Source: Haloferax marisrubri
Lineage (GTDB): Archaea; Halobacteriota; Halobacteria; Halobacteriales; Haloferacaceae
Length of the DNA: 64,000 bases
Reading direction: 5' to 3'
Assembly: GCF_001469875.2 (NCBI RefSeq)
Contig: NZ_LOPW02000001.1
Coordinates: 62,001 to 126,000 of the forward strand
Shown in pieces: positions 15,866 to 23,894 of the stretch (positions are counted from its first letter, which is position 1; every line of letters starts with the position of its first letter). The translations under genes and the position numbers were made by a program. A model generated the notes under the pieces. The model worked only from the letters and a program-made list of their open reading frames with translations. It was not told the DNA's origin and ran no database searches.

Positions 15866-16489
15866 TCAGTCCTGGACGTCGTAGTCGCCGCCGTACTTCA
15901 TGAAGAAGTACGCGAGGCCGAGCGTCGCGACCATGGCGAACGTCGTCGCCACGCCGAGGGACTTCGCGCTGTCGGGGACTTGGGGGAGGCTCGAACCGCC
16001 GCCGCCGCCGGTGCTGACGGTCGGCACGTCGCTGCCGACGGCGACCGCACCGAGCATGCCGAGCGCCTCGTGGGGCACACAGTGGTACTTCGTGATGCCC
16101 GCGTCGCCCTCTTCGAAGGTGTACTCGTAGGTGCTTCCGGCCTCGGAGACGGCCGCGCCGGAGTCGAGCGACGCGCCCTCGCTCGCAACGACGTTGTGGC
16201 CGCCGCCCTCGCCGGTCCACTCCCACGTCACGGTCGTTCCGGCGTCTATCCAGACGCCGGCGGGCGAGAACGCGAGTGCGCCGCCGTTACCTTCCGCGCC
16301 CACTTCGATGGTGACCTCGCTTTGGCCGCGGAGGTCTTCATAGCCTCCGTCGATGCCGTCGAGGTGGCCGCCGAAGTCTGGTTCTTCCGTCTGCGCCGCG
16401 GCCGTTCCGGAAGTGGCGGCGACCGCCGCGCCGCCAGCGGCCGCCCCGAGGAACGCCCGCCGAGACATATCCACGTTGCCGTCGGTCAT
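15866..16489 (-). CDS. halocyanin-domain blue copper protein, Tat-exported and membrane-anchored
   Basis: 207 residues. Tat signal MSRRAFLGAAAGGAAVAA, linker, then a cupredoxin domain: TVTWEWTGEGGGHNVVASEG (first Cu-His) and YHCVPHEALGM (Cys, second His, Met), the full type 1 copper set. After a glycine/serine linker a C-terminal helix (SLGVATTFAMVATLGLAYFFM) anchors it to the outer face of the membrane. It is a mobile or tethered electron carrier. It is very close, also at the DNA level, to the halocyanin of the cytochrome b cluster (30799-31437), so a duplication or gene conversion is likely. Convergent with the glycosyltransferase gene. Confidence 0.93.
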   Translation of the reverse strand: MTDGNVDMSRRAFLGAAAGGAAVAATSGTAAAQTEEPDFGGHLDGIDGGYEDLRGQSEVTIEVGAEGNGGALAFSPAGVWIDAGTTVTWEWTGEGGGHNVVASEGASLDSGAAVSEAGSTYEYTFEEGDAGITKYHCVPHEALGMLGAVAVGSDVPTVSTGGGGGSSLPQVPDSAKSLGVATTFAMVATLGLAYFFMKYGGDYDVQD

Positions 16490-16633
16490 GTCCGCCGCTT
16501 GGTGTGGGCCTGTAGTGAATACTTTGGTTCTCGTCCGCCGGTCGGGGGTGCCGCGCCTCGATATAGGGGGGTGTCCACCCGATGTCGGGCGCGCCGCTGG
16601 GGGTCGCCTCCCGTGGGCGTCTTCCGGGGTCGC

Positions 16634-17680
16634 TTACAGCGTGTAGTCGAACTCGCCCGTCTCGCTCTCCAAGAACGCCGTCAGGAGGTCGATGTAGGCG
16701 ACCACGTCGTCCTCGTGGACGCTCTCGGTGACGGTGTGGAGGTAGCGCGTCGGCATCGAAATCGCGCCGACGGGCTTCGCGCCGTAGGTGTTCTGGAAGC
16801 CGCCGGTGTCGGTGCCGCCCGCGGGGAGCAGTTCCATCTGGTAGGCGATGTCGTTGTCCTCGGCCACGGCGCGGAGGCGGCGGTGGACTTTCGGGTTGGC
16901 GATGGCGCTGGAGTCCTTGAGCTTGATCCCCGCGCCCTCGCCGAGTTTCGTGACGTGGTCCGCGGGGTCGAAGCCGGGTACGTCGTTGGCGACGGTGGTG
17001 TCGAGGCCGAGCGCGAGGTCGGGGTCGAGGTCGACGCCGAGCGCCTGCGCGCCGCGGAGGCCGACTTCCTCTTGGACCGTCGCGGCGAAGTGGACGGTCA
17101 CCTCGGGGTTCTCGATGCGCCGGGCGGCCTCCAGCATGGCGAACAGGCAGACGCGGTCGTCGATGGCCTTGCCCGTCACGTGGTTCCCCATGCGGACGGT
17201 CGTCTGTTCCATCGTCACGAGGTCGCCGACGGAGACGGTCTCCTCGACGGTCTCGGCGGGCAGGCCGAGGTCGACGTACACGTCCTCGACCTTCGGCTCT
17301 TTCTGCTTCTGTTCTTCAGTCAGCGTGTGCGGGGGGACCGAGCCGATGACGCCGGTGAGGTCCTCGTCTTCGGTGTGGACCGTCACGCGCTGGGCCTTCA
17401 GGACGCGGGGGTCCCAGCCGCCGAGGGCGTCGAGCTGCAGGAAGCCTTCGTCGTTGACGTGGCGGACCATGAAGCCGATTTCGTCCATGTGGGCGGCGAC
17501 GGCGACCTCGTAGTCGCCCTCGCCCTCGATGGTGCCGACGACGTTGCCCATCGCGTCGATCCGGACGGTGTCGGTCGTCTCCTCGAGGTCCTCGCGGACG
17601 AGCGCGCGGATTCGGTCCTCGTAGCCGGGGACGCCGCTGGTCTCCGTGAGTTGCTTCAGGCGGTCGAAGTCGAAGTCCAT
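16634..17680 (-). CDS. M42-family aminopeptidase (glutamyl aminopeptidase/deblocking type)
   Basis: 348 residues. Two-metal ligands appear in order: AAHMDEIGF (His), GKAIDDRVCLFA (bridging Asp), VQEEVGLRGA (Glu-Glu), GLDTTVAND (Asp) and the C-terminal RYLHTVTESVHEDD (His). MDFDFDRLKQLTETSGVPGYEDRIR is the normal N-terminus, so ATG at 17678-17680 is chosen although the frame extends upstream. M42 enzymes form tetrahedral dodecamers that trim peptides released by the proteasome. The gene is divergent from the MTH865-like gene. Confidence 0.93.
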   Translation of the reverse strand: MDFDFDRLKQLTETSGVPGYEDRIRALVREDLEETTDTVRIDAMGNVVGTIEGEGDYEVAVAAHMDEIGFMVRHVNDEGFLQLDALGGWDPRVLKAQRVTVHTEDEDLTGVIGSVPPHTLTEEQKQKEPKVEDVYVDLGLPAETVEETVSVGDLVTMEQTTVRMGNHVTGKAIDDRVCLFAMLEAARRIENPEVTVHFAATVQEEVGLRGAQALGVDLDPDLALGLDTTVANDVPGFDPADHVTKLGEGAGIKLKDSSAIANPKVHRRLRAVAEDNDIAYQMELLPAGGTDTGGFQNTYGAKPVGAISMPTRYLHTVTESVHEDDVVAYIDLLTAFLESETGEFDYTL

Positions 17681-17832
17681 GCGAGTGCATGAATTGCCGT
17701 TGTAGATAAGTCCATCAGTCCCGGGCGACCGTGCCGACACTCGACCGCCCGCCGCGCCGTCTCGCAAAGAACCCTAAATATATTCATTATTGTTCCGGAA
17801 CCCTTTTCCACCTCTCTACGTAGGTACACGGT

Positions 17833-18090
17833 ATGTCCGACACCGAATCTCAGCTCCGCGAGCAGTTCATGGACGCCTTCGCGAACGCCGACTTCCCCGT
17901 GAAGAACCAGATGTCTCTCGTCCCCGCGCTCCCGAACGGTCCGGGCACGAAGTTCAAGGCCGACGACGTGACTATCACGGCGATGGAGCTGGCCGCCAAG
18001 CTCGGCAAGCACCAGGACTTCCCGTACGAGGACCCCGAGAGCCTCGTCGACGACATCATCGCCGGCCTCAAGGCCGAAGACATGATCTGA
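17833..18090 (+). CDS. MTH865-like family protein
   Basis: 85 residues: MSDTESQLREQFMDAFANADFPVKNQ, then ALPNGPGTKFKADDVTITAMELAAKL and FPYEDPESLVDDIIAGLKAEDMI. This matches the short EF-hand-like helical fold known from Methanothermobacter MTH865. Function is unknown. A strong TATA-like CTAAATATATTC (17774-17785) and a GTTCCGGAAC palindrome (17792-17801) lie upstream. The gene is followed after 13 nt by the next plus-strand gene, so the two may be an operon. Confidence 0.85.
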   Translation: MSDTESQLREQFMDAFANADFPVKNQMSLVPALPNGPGTKFKADDVTITAMELAAKLGKHQDFPYEDPESLVDDIIAGLKAEDMI

Positions 18091-18103
18091 GTTCGGTCGT
18101 CGC

Positions 18104-18826
18104 GTGACCGAGACGAAACGCGCGCTCTGGGACCGCTTCGTCGACCGCTTCGTCGACGCCGCGGACCCGATTTCACTTTTCGAGACGGACGCCGACGGGA
18201 CCGTCGAGACCGTCGCGTACGGTCGCTCCGGCCGGCGGACGCTCCGCCGCGGCGAGCGCATGGAGCGTCGGCTCCGCGAGGCCGGGGGTCGCGTCGTCGC
18301 CGACTACGACCGCCGCGAGGGCCGCTACGAGGGGCTCGTCTACATGATGTACACCCTCGACGGCGACGAGGTCGTCCCCCGATATCTCGGCAAGTGCGGG
18401 AAGTTCGGCGCGTCCGGCACCGACCTCAACAGCAACCTGAAGAACGTCGATACCAACGACGGCAAACTCGCGCGCTGGGGCTACGGGAACTACTACCACT
18501 TCGGTGACCTCTCGTCGGCCGCCTTCCGCGACGACGGGCCGGGGAAGTACGACCGCTGGCTGGACGCGCTGTTCGATTCGACCGACCCGCCGCGGCTCCG
18601 CGAACCGGTGTACTTCTGGGTCGAGCCGTGGGGGGTCGGCACCGAGGGGCCGTACCCCGACACGCGGCCGTACCTCGAAGAACTGGAGTACCAACTCATC
18701 GGCATCGCCTTCGAACTGTACCCCGAGCGCCTGCTCAACACCGAGGGCGTGCCGACGAACCCCGAGGCCTACGCGAAGATGCGCGGCTGGACCGACCGCG
18801 AGGACACCCGACTTTCGGACTTCTGA
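18104..18826 (+). CDS. conserved hypothetical, possible divergent GIY-YIG nuclease domain
   Basis: 240 residues from GTG at 18104. I do not know a described family member, but the second half resembles the GIY-YIG order: EGLVYMMYTLDG (VYMMY, 79-83), PRYLGKCGKF (YLG, about 94-96), KLARWGYGNYYHFGDLS (Arg and His, 121-137) and LEELEYQLIGIAFELYPERLLNTEG (Glu then Asn, 191-215). In GIY-YIG enzymes the two Tyr, Arg, His, Glu and Asn make the site. The N-terminal 75 residues are charged and unassigned. It is 13 nt after the MTH865-like gene. The nuclease idea is a pattern-based inference. Confidence 0.55.
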   Translation: MTETKRALWDRFVDRFVDAADPISLFETDADGTVETVAYGRSGRRTLRRGERMERRLREAGGRVVADYDRREGRYEGLVYMMYTLDGDEVVPRYLGKCGKFGASGTDLNSNLKNVDTNDGKLARWGYGNYYHFGDLSSAAFRDDGPGKYDRWLDALFDSTDPPRLREPVYFWVEPWGVGTEGPYPDTRPYLEELEYQLIGIAFELYPERLLNTEGVPTNPEAYAKMRGWTDREDTRLSDF

Positions 18827-18865
18827 CACCCAAACCGATTTCTCGTCGCCGGGGCAATTCGAGGT

Positions 18866-20692
18866 ATGCGAACGTACGACATCGAGCGCTACCTGAACAT
18901 CAGGAGCGCCTACGGCGCGTCCTTCTCGGCCGACGGCGAGCGCCTGTCGTTCCTCATGGACACGACGGGCGTCCCGCAGGTCTGGACGGTCGATTCGCCC
19001 GGCGCGTGGCCCGAACAGCGGACGTTCTACGAGGAGCGCGTCACCTTCGCCTCGTGGTCGCCCGAGCGCCCCGAACTCGCCTTCGGCATGGACAAAGGCG
19101 GCAACGAGCGCGCGCAGTTGTTCCGACTCGAACCCGACACCGGCGTCATCGAGAACCTGACCGAACACCCGGACGCCAAGCACCGCTGGGGCGGCTGGAG
19201 CCACGACGGCGAGCGGTTCGCGTTCACCTCGAACCGCCGCGACAACGCCGTCTTCGACGTGTACGTGCAGGCCCGAGACGGGAGCGGCACCGACGCCGAA
19301 CTCGTCCACGAGGGCGACGGCTGGCTCACCGTCGGCGGCTTCTCGCCCGACGACTCGAAGCTCATCGTCCAGGAGGCGTACTCGAACTTCGACCAGGACG
19401 TGTCGGTCCTCGACCTCGCCACGGGCGAGTTGACCCACCTCACGCCGCATCAGGGGACAGTCCGCTTCCAGAGCCCCGAGTGGGGTCCCGACGGCGAGAA
19501 CGTCTACATGGTGACCGACCGCGGGAGCGACACGCTCGAACTCGTCCGATACGAACTCGCCTCCGGGGAGTTCACGACCGTCGAGACCGGCGGCGACCAC
19601 GAACTGGAGGGCATCAGCATCGACCACGACTCGCGGCGACTCGTCTACTCGCGGAACGTCGAGGGGTACACCGAACTCACCTTCGGCGAACTCACCGCGC
19701 CCGACCGCATCGACGCGCTCCCCCAACCCGACCTGCCGAACGGCGTCGCTGGCGGCGTCTCGTTCTCCCCGGACGGCGAGCGCGCCGCGGTCACCGTCAC
19801 CGCCAGCGCCGACACCGCCAACGTCTACGTGGTCGAGTTGGCCACGGGCGACGCCGAAAGGTGGACGCTCGCGGCGACGGCGGGCATCCCCCGCGATACG
19901 TTCGTCCCGCCCGAACTCGTCCGGTACCCGACGTTCGACGGCCGCGACATCCCGGCGTTCTTCACGCTCCCCGAGGAGTCGCCCGAGGGCGAGACCCCCG
20001 TCATCGTGGACATCCACGGCGGACCCGAGTCCCAGCGCCGGCCGTCGTTCTCGTCGGTCAAGCAGTACTTCCTCTCGCGGGGCTACGCCTACTTCGAGCC
20101 GAACGTCCGCGGCTCCGCGGGCTACGGGAAGGCCTACGGCCACCTCGACGACGTGGAAAACCGGATGGACTCCGTCGCCGACATCGAGGCGGCCGTCGAG
20201 TGGCTCCACGACCACCCGGCTGTCGACCCGGACAAAATCGTCGCCATGGGCGGCTCGTACGGCGGGTTCATGGTCCTCGCGGCGATGACCGAGTACCCCG
20301 ACCTCTGGGCCGCCGGCGTCGATATCGTCGGCATCGCCAACTTCGTGACGTTCCTCGAAAACACGGGCGACTGGCGGCGCGAACTCCGCGAGGCCGAGTA
20401 CGGGTCGCTCGAAGACGACCGCGAGTTCCTCGAATCCATCTCGCCCATCAACAACGTCGAGAAGATTCGCGCGCCGCTTTTCGTCCTCCACGGCGAGAAC
20501 GACCCGCGGGTGCCGGTCAGCGAGGCCCACCAACTCGTCGAGGAGGCGAGGGAACACGCCCACGTCCGCGAACTCATCTTCGACGACGAGGGTCACGGCT
20601 TTTCCAAACTGGAGAACCGCATCGAGGCGTACTCCCAGATAGCCGACTTCCTCGACGAGTACGTCCGGAGCGCGCCCGCCGCGGACGACTGA
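18866..20692 (+). CDS. S9-family serine peptidase (prolyl oligopeptidase/acylaminoacyl peptidase type)
   Basis: 608 residues. A seven-bladed-type beta-propeller of repeated FSADGERL, WSPERPEL, WSHDGERF, FSPDDSK, WGPDGENVY and FSPDGERA units fills about residues 20-340. The C-terminal hydrolase domain has PVIVDIHGGPESQ, the nucleophile motif GGSYGG (Ser about 464), VLHGENDPRVPVSEA (Asp) and DDEGHGF (His). Such enzymes hydrolyse small peptides, with the propeller screening substrate size. No signal peptide is seen, so it is probably cytoplasmic. ATG at 18866 gives the usual MRTYDIERYLNIRSA start. Confidence 0.95.
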   Translation: MRTYDIERYLNIRSAYGASFSADGERLSFLMDTTGVPQVWTVDSPGAWPEQRTFYEERVTFASWSPERPELAFGMDKGGNERAQLFRLEPDTGVIENLTEHPDAKHRWGGWSHDGERFAFTSNRRDNAVFDVYVQARDGSGTDAELVHEGDGWLTVGGFSPDDSKLIVQEAYSNFDQDVSVLDLATGELTHLTPHQGTVRFQSPEWGPDGENVYMVTDRGSDTLELVRYELASGEFTTVETGGDHELEGISIDHDSRRLVYSRNVEGYTELTFGELTAPDRIDALPQPDLPNGVAGGVSFSPDGERAAVTVTASADTANVYVVELATGDAERWTLAATAGIPRDTFVPPELVRYPTFDGRDIPAFFTLPEESPEGETPVIVDIHGGPESQRRPSFSSVKQYFLSRGYAYFEPNVRGSAGYGKAYGHLDDVENRMDSVADIEAAVEWLHDHPAVDPDKIVAMGGSYGGFMVLAAMTEYPDLWAAGVDIVGIANFVTFLENTGDWRRELREAEYGSLEDDREFLESISPINNVEKIRAPLFVLHGENDPRVPVSEAHQLVEEAREHAHVRELIFDDEGHGFSKLENRIEAYSQIADFLDEYVRSAPAADD

Positions 20693-20750
20693 ACTCGGAC
20701 CTGCCTTATTTTCCGTTAGAGTCAAAGCGCGGGACATCGAATCCCCGTCT

Positions 20751-21170
20751 ATGAGCGCGGACTCCGAACAGCGAACGATCCGGTGTCTCATCGCCAAGGT
20801 GGGACTGGACGGCCACGACCGCGGTGCACACGTCATCTCTCGCGCCTTCCGCGACGCGGGATTCGAAGTCATCTACTCGGGACTGCATCGCGCTCCGGAC
20901 GAGATTATCCAGGCGACGGTCCAAGAGGACGTGGACGTGCTGGGCATCTCCATCCTCTCCGGCGCGCACAACACGCTCGTCCCGAAGGTGATGGCCGGCC
21001 TCGAAGAGTACGGCGCGCTCGACGACACGCTCGTCATCGTCGGCGGCATCATCCCCGAAGAAGACCGGCCGGGGCTCCTCGAACAGGGCGTCGACGCCAT
21101 CTTCGGCCCCGGGACGCCGATGCAGGAGACCATCGACTTCGTGAAGGAAAACGCGCCCGAGCGAGCGTGA
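20751..21170 (+). CDS. methylmalonyl-CoA mutase, B12-binding (small) subunit
   Basis: 139 residues. It is a stand-alone cobalamin domain: AKVGLDGHDRGAHVISRAFRDAGFEVIYSGLH has the D-x-H-x-x-G base-on motif, then VDVLGISILSGAHNTL (S-x-L) and VGGIIPEEDRPGLLEQGVDAIFGPGT (G-G). Archaeal mutases are split into a large catalytic subunit and this small one. The large-subunit gene is not in this window, so it lies elsewhere. A TATA-like CTTATTTT lies about 40 nt upstream. The gene is 2 nt before the start of the MeaB-type GTPase, its expected partner. Confidence 0.95.
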   Translation: MSADSEQRTIRCLIAKVGLDGHDRGAHVISRAFRDAGFEVIYSGLHRAPDEIIQATVQEDVDVLGISILSGAHNTLVPKVMAGLEEYGALDDTLVIVGGIIPEEDRPGLLEQGVDAIFGPGTPMQETIDFVKENAPERA

Positions 21171-21172
21171 CG

Positions 21173-22285
21173 ATGAGTCGGGCGGTCGAATCCGACCTCG
21201 TCGAGCGCCTCCTCGACGGCGAGCACCGGGCGCTCGCGCGGGCCATCACGAAAATCGAGTCGCAGTCGCCGGGCTACCGAGACATCGTCTCGGAACTCCA
21301 CGCCCACACGGGCGACGCGTCCGTGGTCGGCATCACGGGCAGTCCGGGTGCCGGCAAATCGACGCTCGTGGACAAACTGGCGAAGTACTACCGCGACCAG
21401 GGCGAGACGGTCGGCGTCATCGCCGTGGACCCCTCCTCGCCGTACACCGGCGGGGCCGTCCTCGGCGACCGCATCCGCATGGCCTCGAACGTCGGCGACA
21501 TGGACGTGTTCTTCCGGTCGATGAGCGCCCGCGGCCAGCTCGGCGGCCTCTCGACCGCCACCGCGGACGCCGTGAAGGCGCTCGACGCCTTCGGGAAAGA
21601 CCGCATCATCATCGAGACGGTCGGCGCGGGACAAAACGAGGTGGACGTGGTGAAGACCGCGGACACGGTCATCGTCCTCGTCCAACCCGGCAGCGGCGAC
21701 GACGTGCAGATGCTCAAGGCGGGCATCCTCGAAATCGGCGACCTGTTCGTCGTCAACAAGGCCGACATGGAGGGCGCGTCGCGCACCGTCGCCGAACTGC
21801 AGGAGATGATTCACCTCCGCGACGACCCGCGGGCGAACCTCGATACGGGCCACCACGGGGTCGAGGCGTTCGACGACGCTGGGCACGGACACGGCGGGCA
21901 CGACGGGCACGGTCCCGACGACGCCGACGCTGACGCCGACACCGACGCCGACACCGACGAACCGCCAGTCTGGACGCCGCAGGTCCTCGAAACCGTCGCC
22001 ACGACCGGCGAGGGAATCGACGAGTTGGTCGAGACGCTGGACGACCACCGCGACTACCTCGACGCCTCCGGCGAGTTGGCGGAGAAGGCTCGCAAGCGCG
22101 CGGGAGAGGAGATTCGACAGCTCCTCCGAAGCGACGTGAACCGACTCCTCGAAGCCGAACTCGACCGACGCGGCGGGGTCGAGGAGTTCGCCGAGGCCGT
22201 CGTCGAAAAGGAGACGGACCCCTACGCGGTCGCCGAGGACGTGCTCGAACCGCTTCGGGAGTGTCTGGACGACCGAGACGACTGA
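21173..22285 (+). CDS. meaB: methylmalonyl-CoA mutase-associated GTPase MeaB (ArgK family) with His-rich insert
   Basis: 370 residues. GTPase motifs: GITGSPGAGKST (Walker A), IAVDPSSPYTGGAVLGDRIRM, ETVGAGQNEVDV (G3) and VVNKAD (G4). MeaB protects and reloads the B12 mutase, and here it is directly after the B12-subunit gene. Unusual is an insert at about residues 226-264: GHHGVEAFDDAGHGHGGHDG carries six His, then an Asp/Ala/Thr tract encoded by repeated GACGCCGAC. Family members lack this, so it is an added low-complexity loop that could bind divalent metal. The C-terminal dimerisation segment (KRAGEEIRQLLRSDVNRLLEAELD) is intact. Confidence 0.95.
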   Translation: MSRAVESDLVERLLDGEHRALARAITKIESQSPGYRDIVSELHAHTGDASVVGITGSPGAGKSTLVDKLAKYYRDQGETVGVIAVDPSSPYTGGAVLGDRIRMASNVGDMDVFFRSMSARGQLGGLSTATADAVKALDAFGKDRIIIETVGAGQNEVDVVKTADTVIVLVQPGSGDDVQMLKAGILEIGDLFVVNKADMEGASRTVAELQEMIHLRDDPRANLDTGHHGVEAFDDAGHGHGGHDGHGPDDADADADTDADTDEPPVWTPQVLETVATTGEGIDELVETLDDHRDYLDASGELAEKARKRAGEEIRQLLRSDVNRLLEAELDRRGGVEEFAEAVVEKETDPYAVAEDVLEPLRECLDDRDD

Positions 22286-22387
22286 CGCCGAGGCGACTGC
22301 GGCGGCCGCGGTTCGGGCGGGACGCCCGCCGCCGACCACCCCGCCACGGGCGGGCGAATTAAGGCCACCGCGCACCATCTACGTGAC

Positions 22388-23314
22388 ATGAAACTCCGAC
22401 GAGCCATCGGACTGGCCGCCGCCGGTGTCGGTCTCACCGCCGCGACCAACGCCGCCCTCTCGAAACGCGTGGGTCCGCTCGAACCGCCGCTCTCCGGAGC
22501 CCACGGGACGTATCGCTGGCGCGGCATGGACGTGTCGTACGTCGAGGCCGGAACCGAGGACGACCCGACGCTCGTCCTCCTCCACGGCATCAACGCCGCG
22601 GGGTCGTCCGGCGAGTTCCGCGAGGTGTTTTCCGACCTCGCCGAGGACTACCACGTCGTCGCGCCCGACCTCCCCGGGTTCGGCCTGTCGGACCGACCGG
22701 CGCTGTACTACTCGCCCGCGCTCTACGAGGACTTCGTCGGCGACTTCCTCGCCGAATACGACGACCCGGCGGTCGTCGCCTCGTCGCTCACCGCGGCCTA
22801 CACCGTCGCCGCCGCGGAGCGAGACGACGTGTCGGTCTCGCGGTTCGTCCTCGTCTGTCCCACGTCGCGCGGCGGGCCCGACCCGAAGGAGTGGCTCCGC
22901 GAACTCGTCCGCGCGCCGGTCGTCGGCGAGGCGCTGTTCAACGTCATCGCCTCCCGGCCGTCGATTCGCTACTTCAACGCCGACCACGGCTACTACGACC
23001 CCGAGAAGGCGGGCGAGGAGTGGCAGGAGTACGAGTGGCGCACCGCCCATCAGGAGGGCGCGCGCTTCGCGCCGGCGTCGTTCATCTCCGGCTACCTCAA
23101 CACCGACATCGACCTCGGCGAGGCGCTGTCGGCGCTCGACGTGCCGACGACGCTCGTCTGGGGCCGCGAGAGCGACATCACGCCGCTGAAGCGGGGCCGC
23201 GACCTCGCGGACGCGGCCGACTGCACGCTCGTCGTCTTCGACGACGCGATGTTGCTCCCGCACGTCGAGTTCCCGAACGCCTTCGTCGACACCGTCCGCG
23301 ACGCCCTCGACTGA
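22388..23314 (+). CDS. alpha/beta-hydrolase with N-terminal hydrophobic segment
   Basis: 308 residues. N-terminus RRAIGLAAAGVGLTAATNAALS is a single hydrophobic segment (membrane anchor or uncleaved signal). The fold follows: LVLLHGINAAGSSGEF (oxyanion HG), VVAPDLPGFGLSDRPALYYS, the nucleophile elbow VVASSLTAAY (S-x-S-x-x instead of the usual G-x-S-x-G), VWGRESDITPL (Asp) and LLPHVEFPN (His). The serine, acid and base positions are all filled despite the altered elbow. The substrate is unknown. It is close to a proteobacterial-type epoxide hydrolase/haloalkane-dehalogenase-like core, but that is as far as the sequence goes. Confidence 0.85.
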   Translation: MKLRRAIGLAAAGVGLTAATNAALSKRVGPLEPPLSGAHGTYRWRGMDVSYVEAGTEDDPTLVLLHGINAAGSSGEFREVFSDLAEDYHVVAPDLPGFGLSDRPALYYSPALYEDFVGDFLAEYDDPAVVASSLTAAYTVAAAERDDVSVSRFVLVCPTSRGGPDPKEWLRELVRAPVVGEALFNVIASRPSIRYFNADHGYYDPEKAGEEWQEYEWRTAHQEGARFAPASFISGYLNTDIDLGEALSALDVPTTLVWGRESDITPLKRGRDLADAADCTLVVFDDAMLLPHVEFPNAFVDTVRDALD

Positions 23315-23355
23315 GCGACGCGTCCCGACCGCAACACAATCCGTGATTTGAACCG

Positions 23356-23499
23356 ATGCTCGACTCCCTCTCCCTGTTCTCGCTGTTCCTGTACGGAGCC
23401 ATCGCGCTCCTCGCGGCCGGCTTCTGGGCGTGGCTCCTCGGTTCGTACGTCTTCGGCTGGCGCTCACCGCTGGAGGCCGTCGAGGCGCGCGACGAGTAA
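23356..23499 (+). CDS. 47-aa membrane protein, function unknown
   Basis: A short frame: MLDSLSLFSLFLYGAIALLA, then AGFWAWLLGSYVFGW, then a charged tail RSPLEAVEARDE. It has one to two hydrophobic helices with acidic C-terminus, 41 nt after the hydrolase gene on the same strand, so it may be its co-transcribed partner. Haloarchaea have many such tiny membrane proteins. The frame is not overlapped by another gene, and the tail composition is haloarchaeal. Confidence 0.65.
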   Translation: MLDSLSLFSLFLYGAIALLAAGFWAWLLGSYVFGWRSPLEAVEARDE

Positions 23500-23513
23500 T
23501 TGGCCGCGCGGCG

Positions 23514-23894
23514 CTACTCGCTCGCGGGCCGGAACACGAGCAACTGCTCGTCGGTCGTCGCGTTCTCGCCCACGCCGACCGAGACGGTCGTGCCGAGGTC
23601 CACCTCGTCGGCGGGGAGGTCGCGGACGACGCCCGTGAGTTTGACGGGGCCGAACGACGCGATGGCCGTCACGTAAGGCGCTTCGTCGGCGAAGTTCGGC
23701 GCGGGGACGTGCACCTCGGTGAAGGTGAGTATCTCGCCCGTCTCCGGGAGCGGTTCCGCCGTCAACTCGGCCGCGCCACAGTGCGGACAGGAGCGCCGCG
23801 GCGGGAGCGAGCCGTGGCCGTCGGGACACGCGAGGTAGTAGCCCTCGCCGTCCGCGATTGCGGCCAGCCACTCGTCGTAGCCGGTTTCGGTCAT
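23514..23894 (-). CDS. DUF35 OB-fold/zinc-ribbon acyl-CoA-associated protein
   Basis: 126 residues: a rubredoxin-like zinc ribbon (ACPDGHGSLPPRRSCPHCGAAE) followed by an OB-fold (GEILTFTEVHVPAPNFADEAPYVTAIASFG...KLTGVV). Archaeal DUF35 proteins act with thiolase and HMG-CoA synthase as a bridging acyl-CoA binding subunit. Only one of the ribbon's usual four cysteines changes context: the first pair is reduced to a single Cys with a His. The start ATG overlaps the stop of the thiolase gene by 4 nt (ATGA), so the two are translationally coupled. Confidence 0.93.
   Translation of the reverse strand: MTETGYDEWLAAIADGEGYYLACPDGHGSLPPRRSCPHCGAAELTAEPLPETGEILTFTEVHVPAPNFADEAPYVTAIASFGPVKLTGVVRDLPADEVDLGTTVSVGVGENATTDEQLLVFRPASE

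Noticed and set aside
18173-20872. Open frame of about 900 codons on the minus strand opposite the S9 peptidase
   Set aside because: Same reason: the plus-strand peptidase has the catalytic triad and propeller repeats, the antisense reading is low-complexity.
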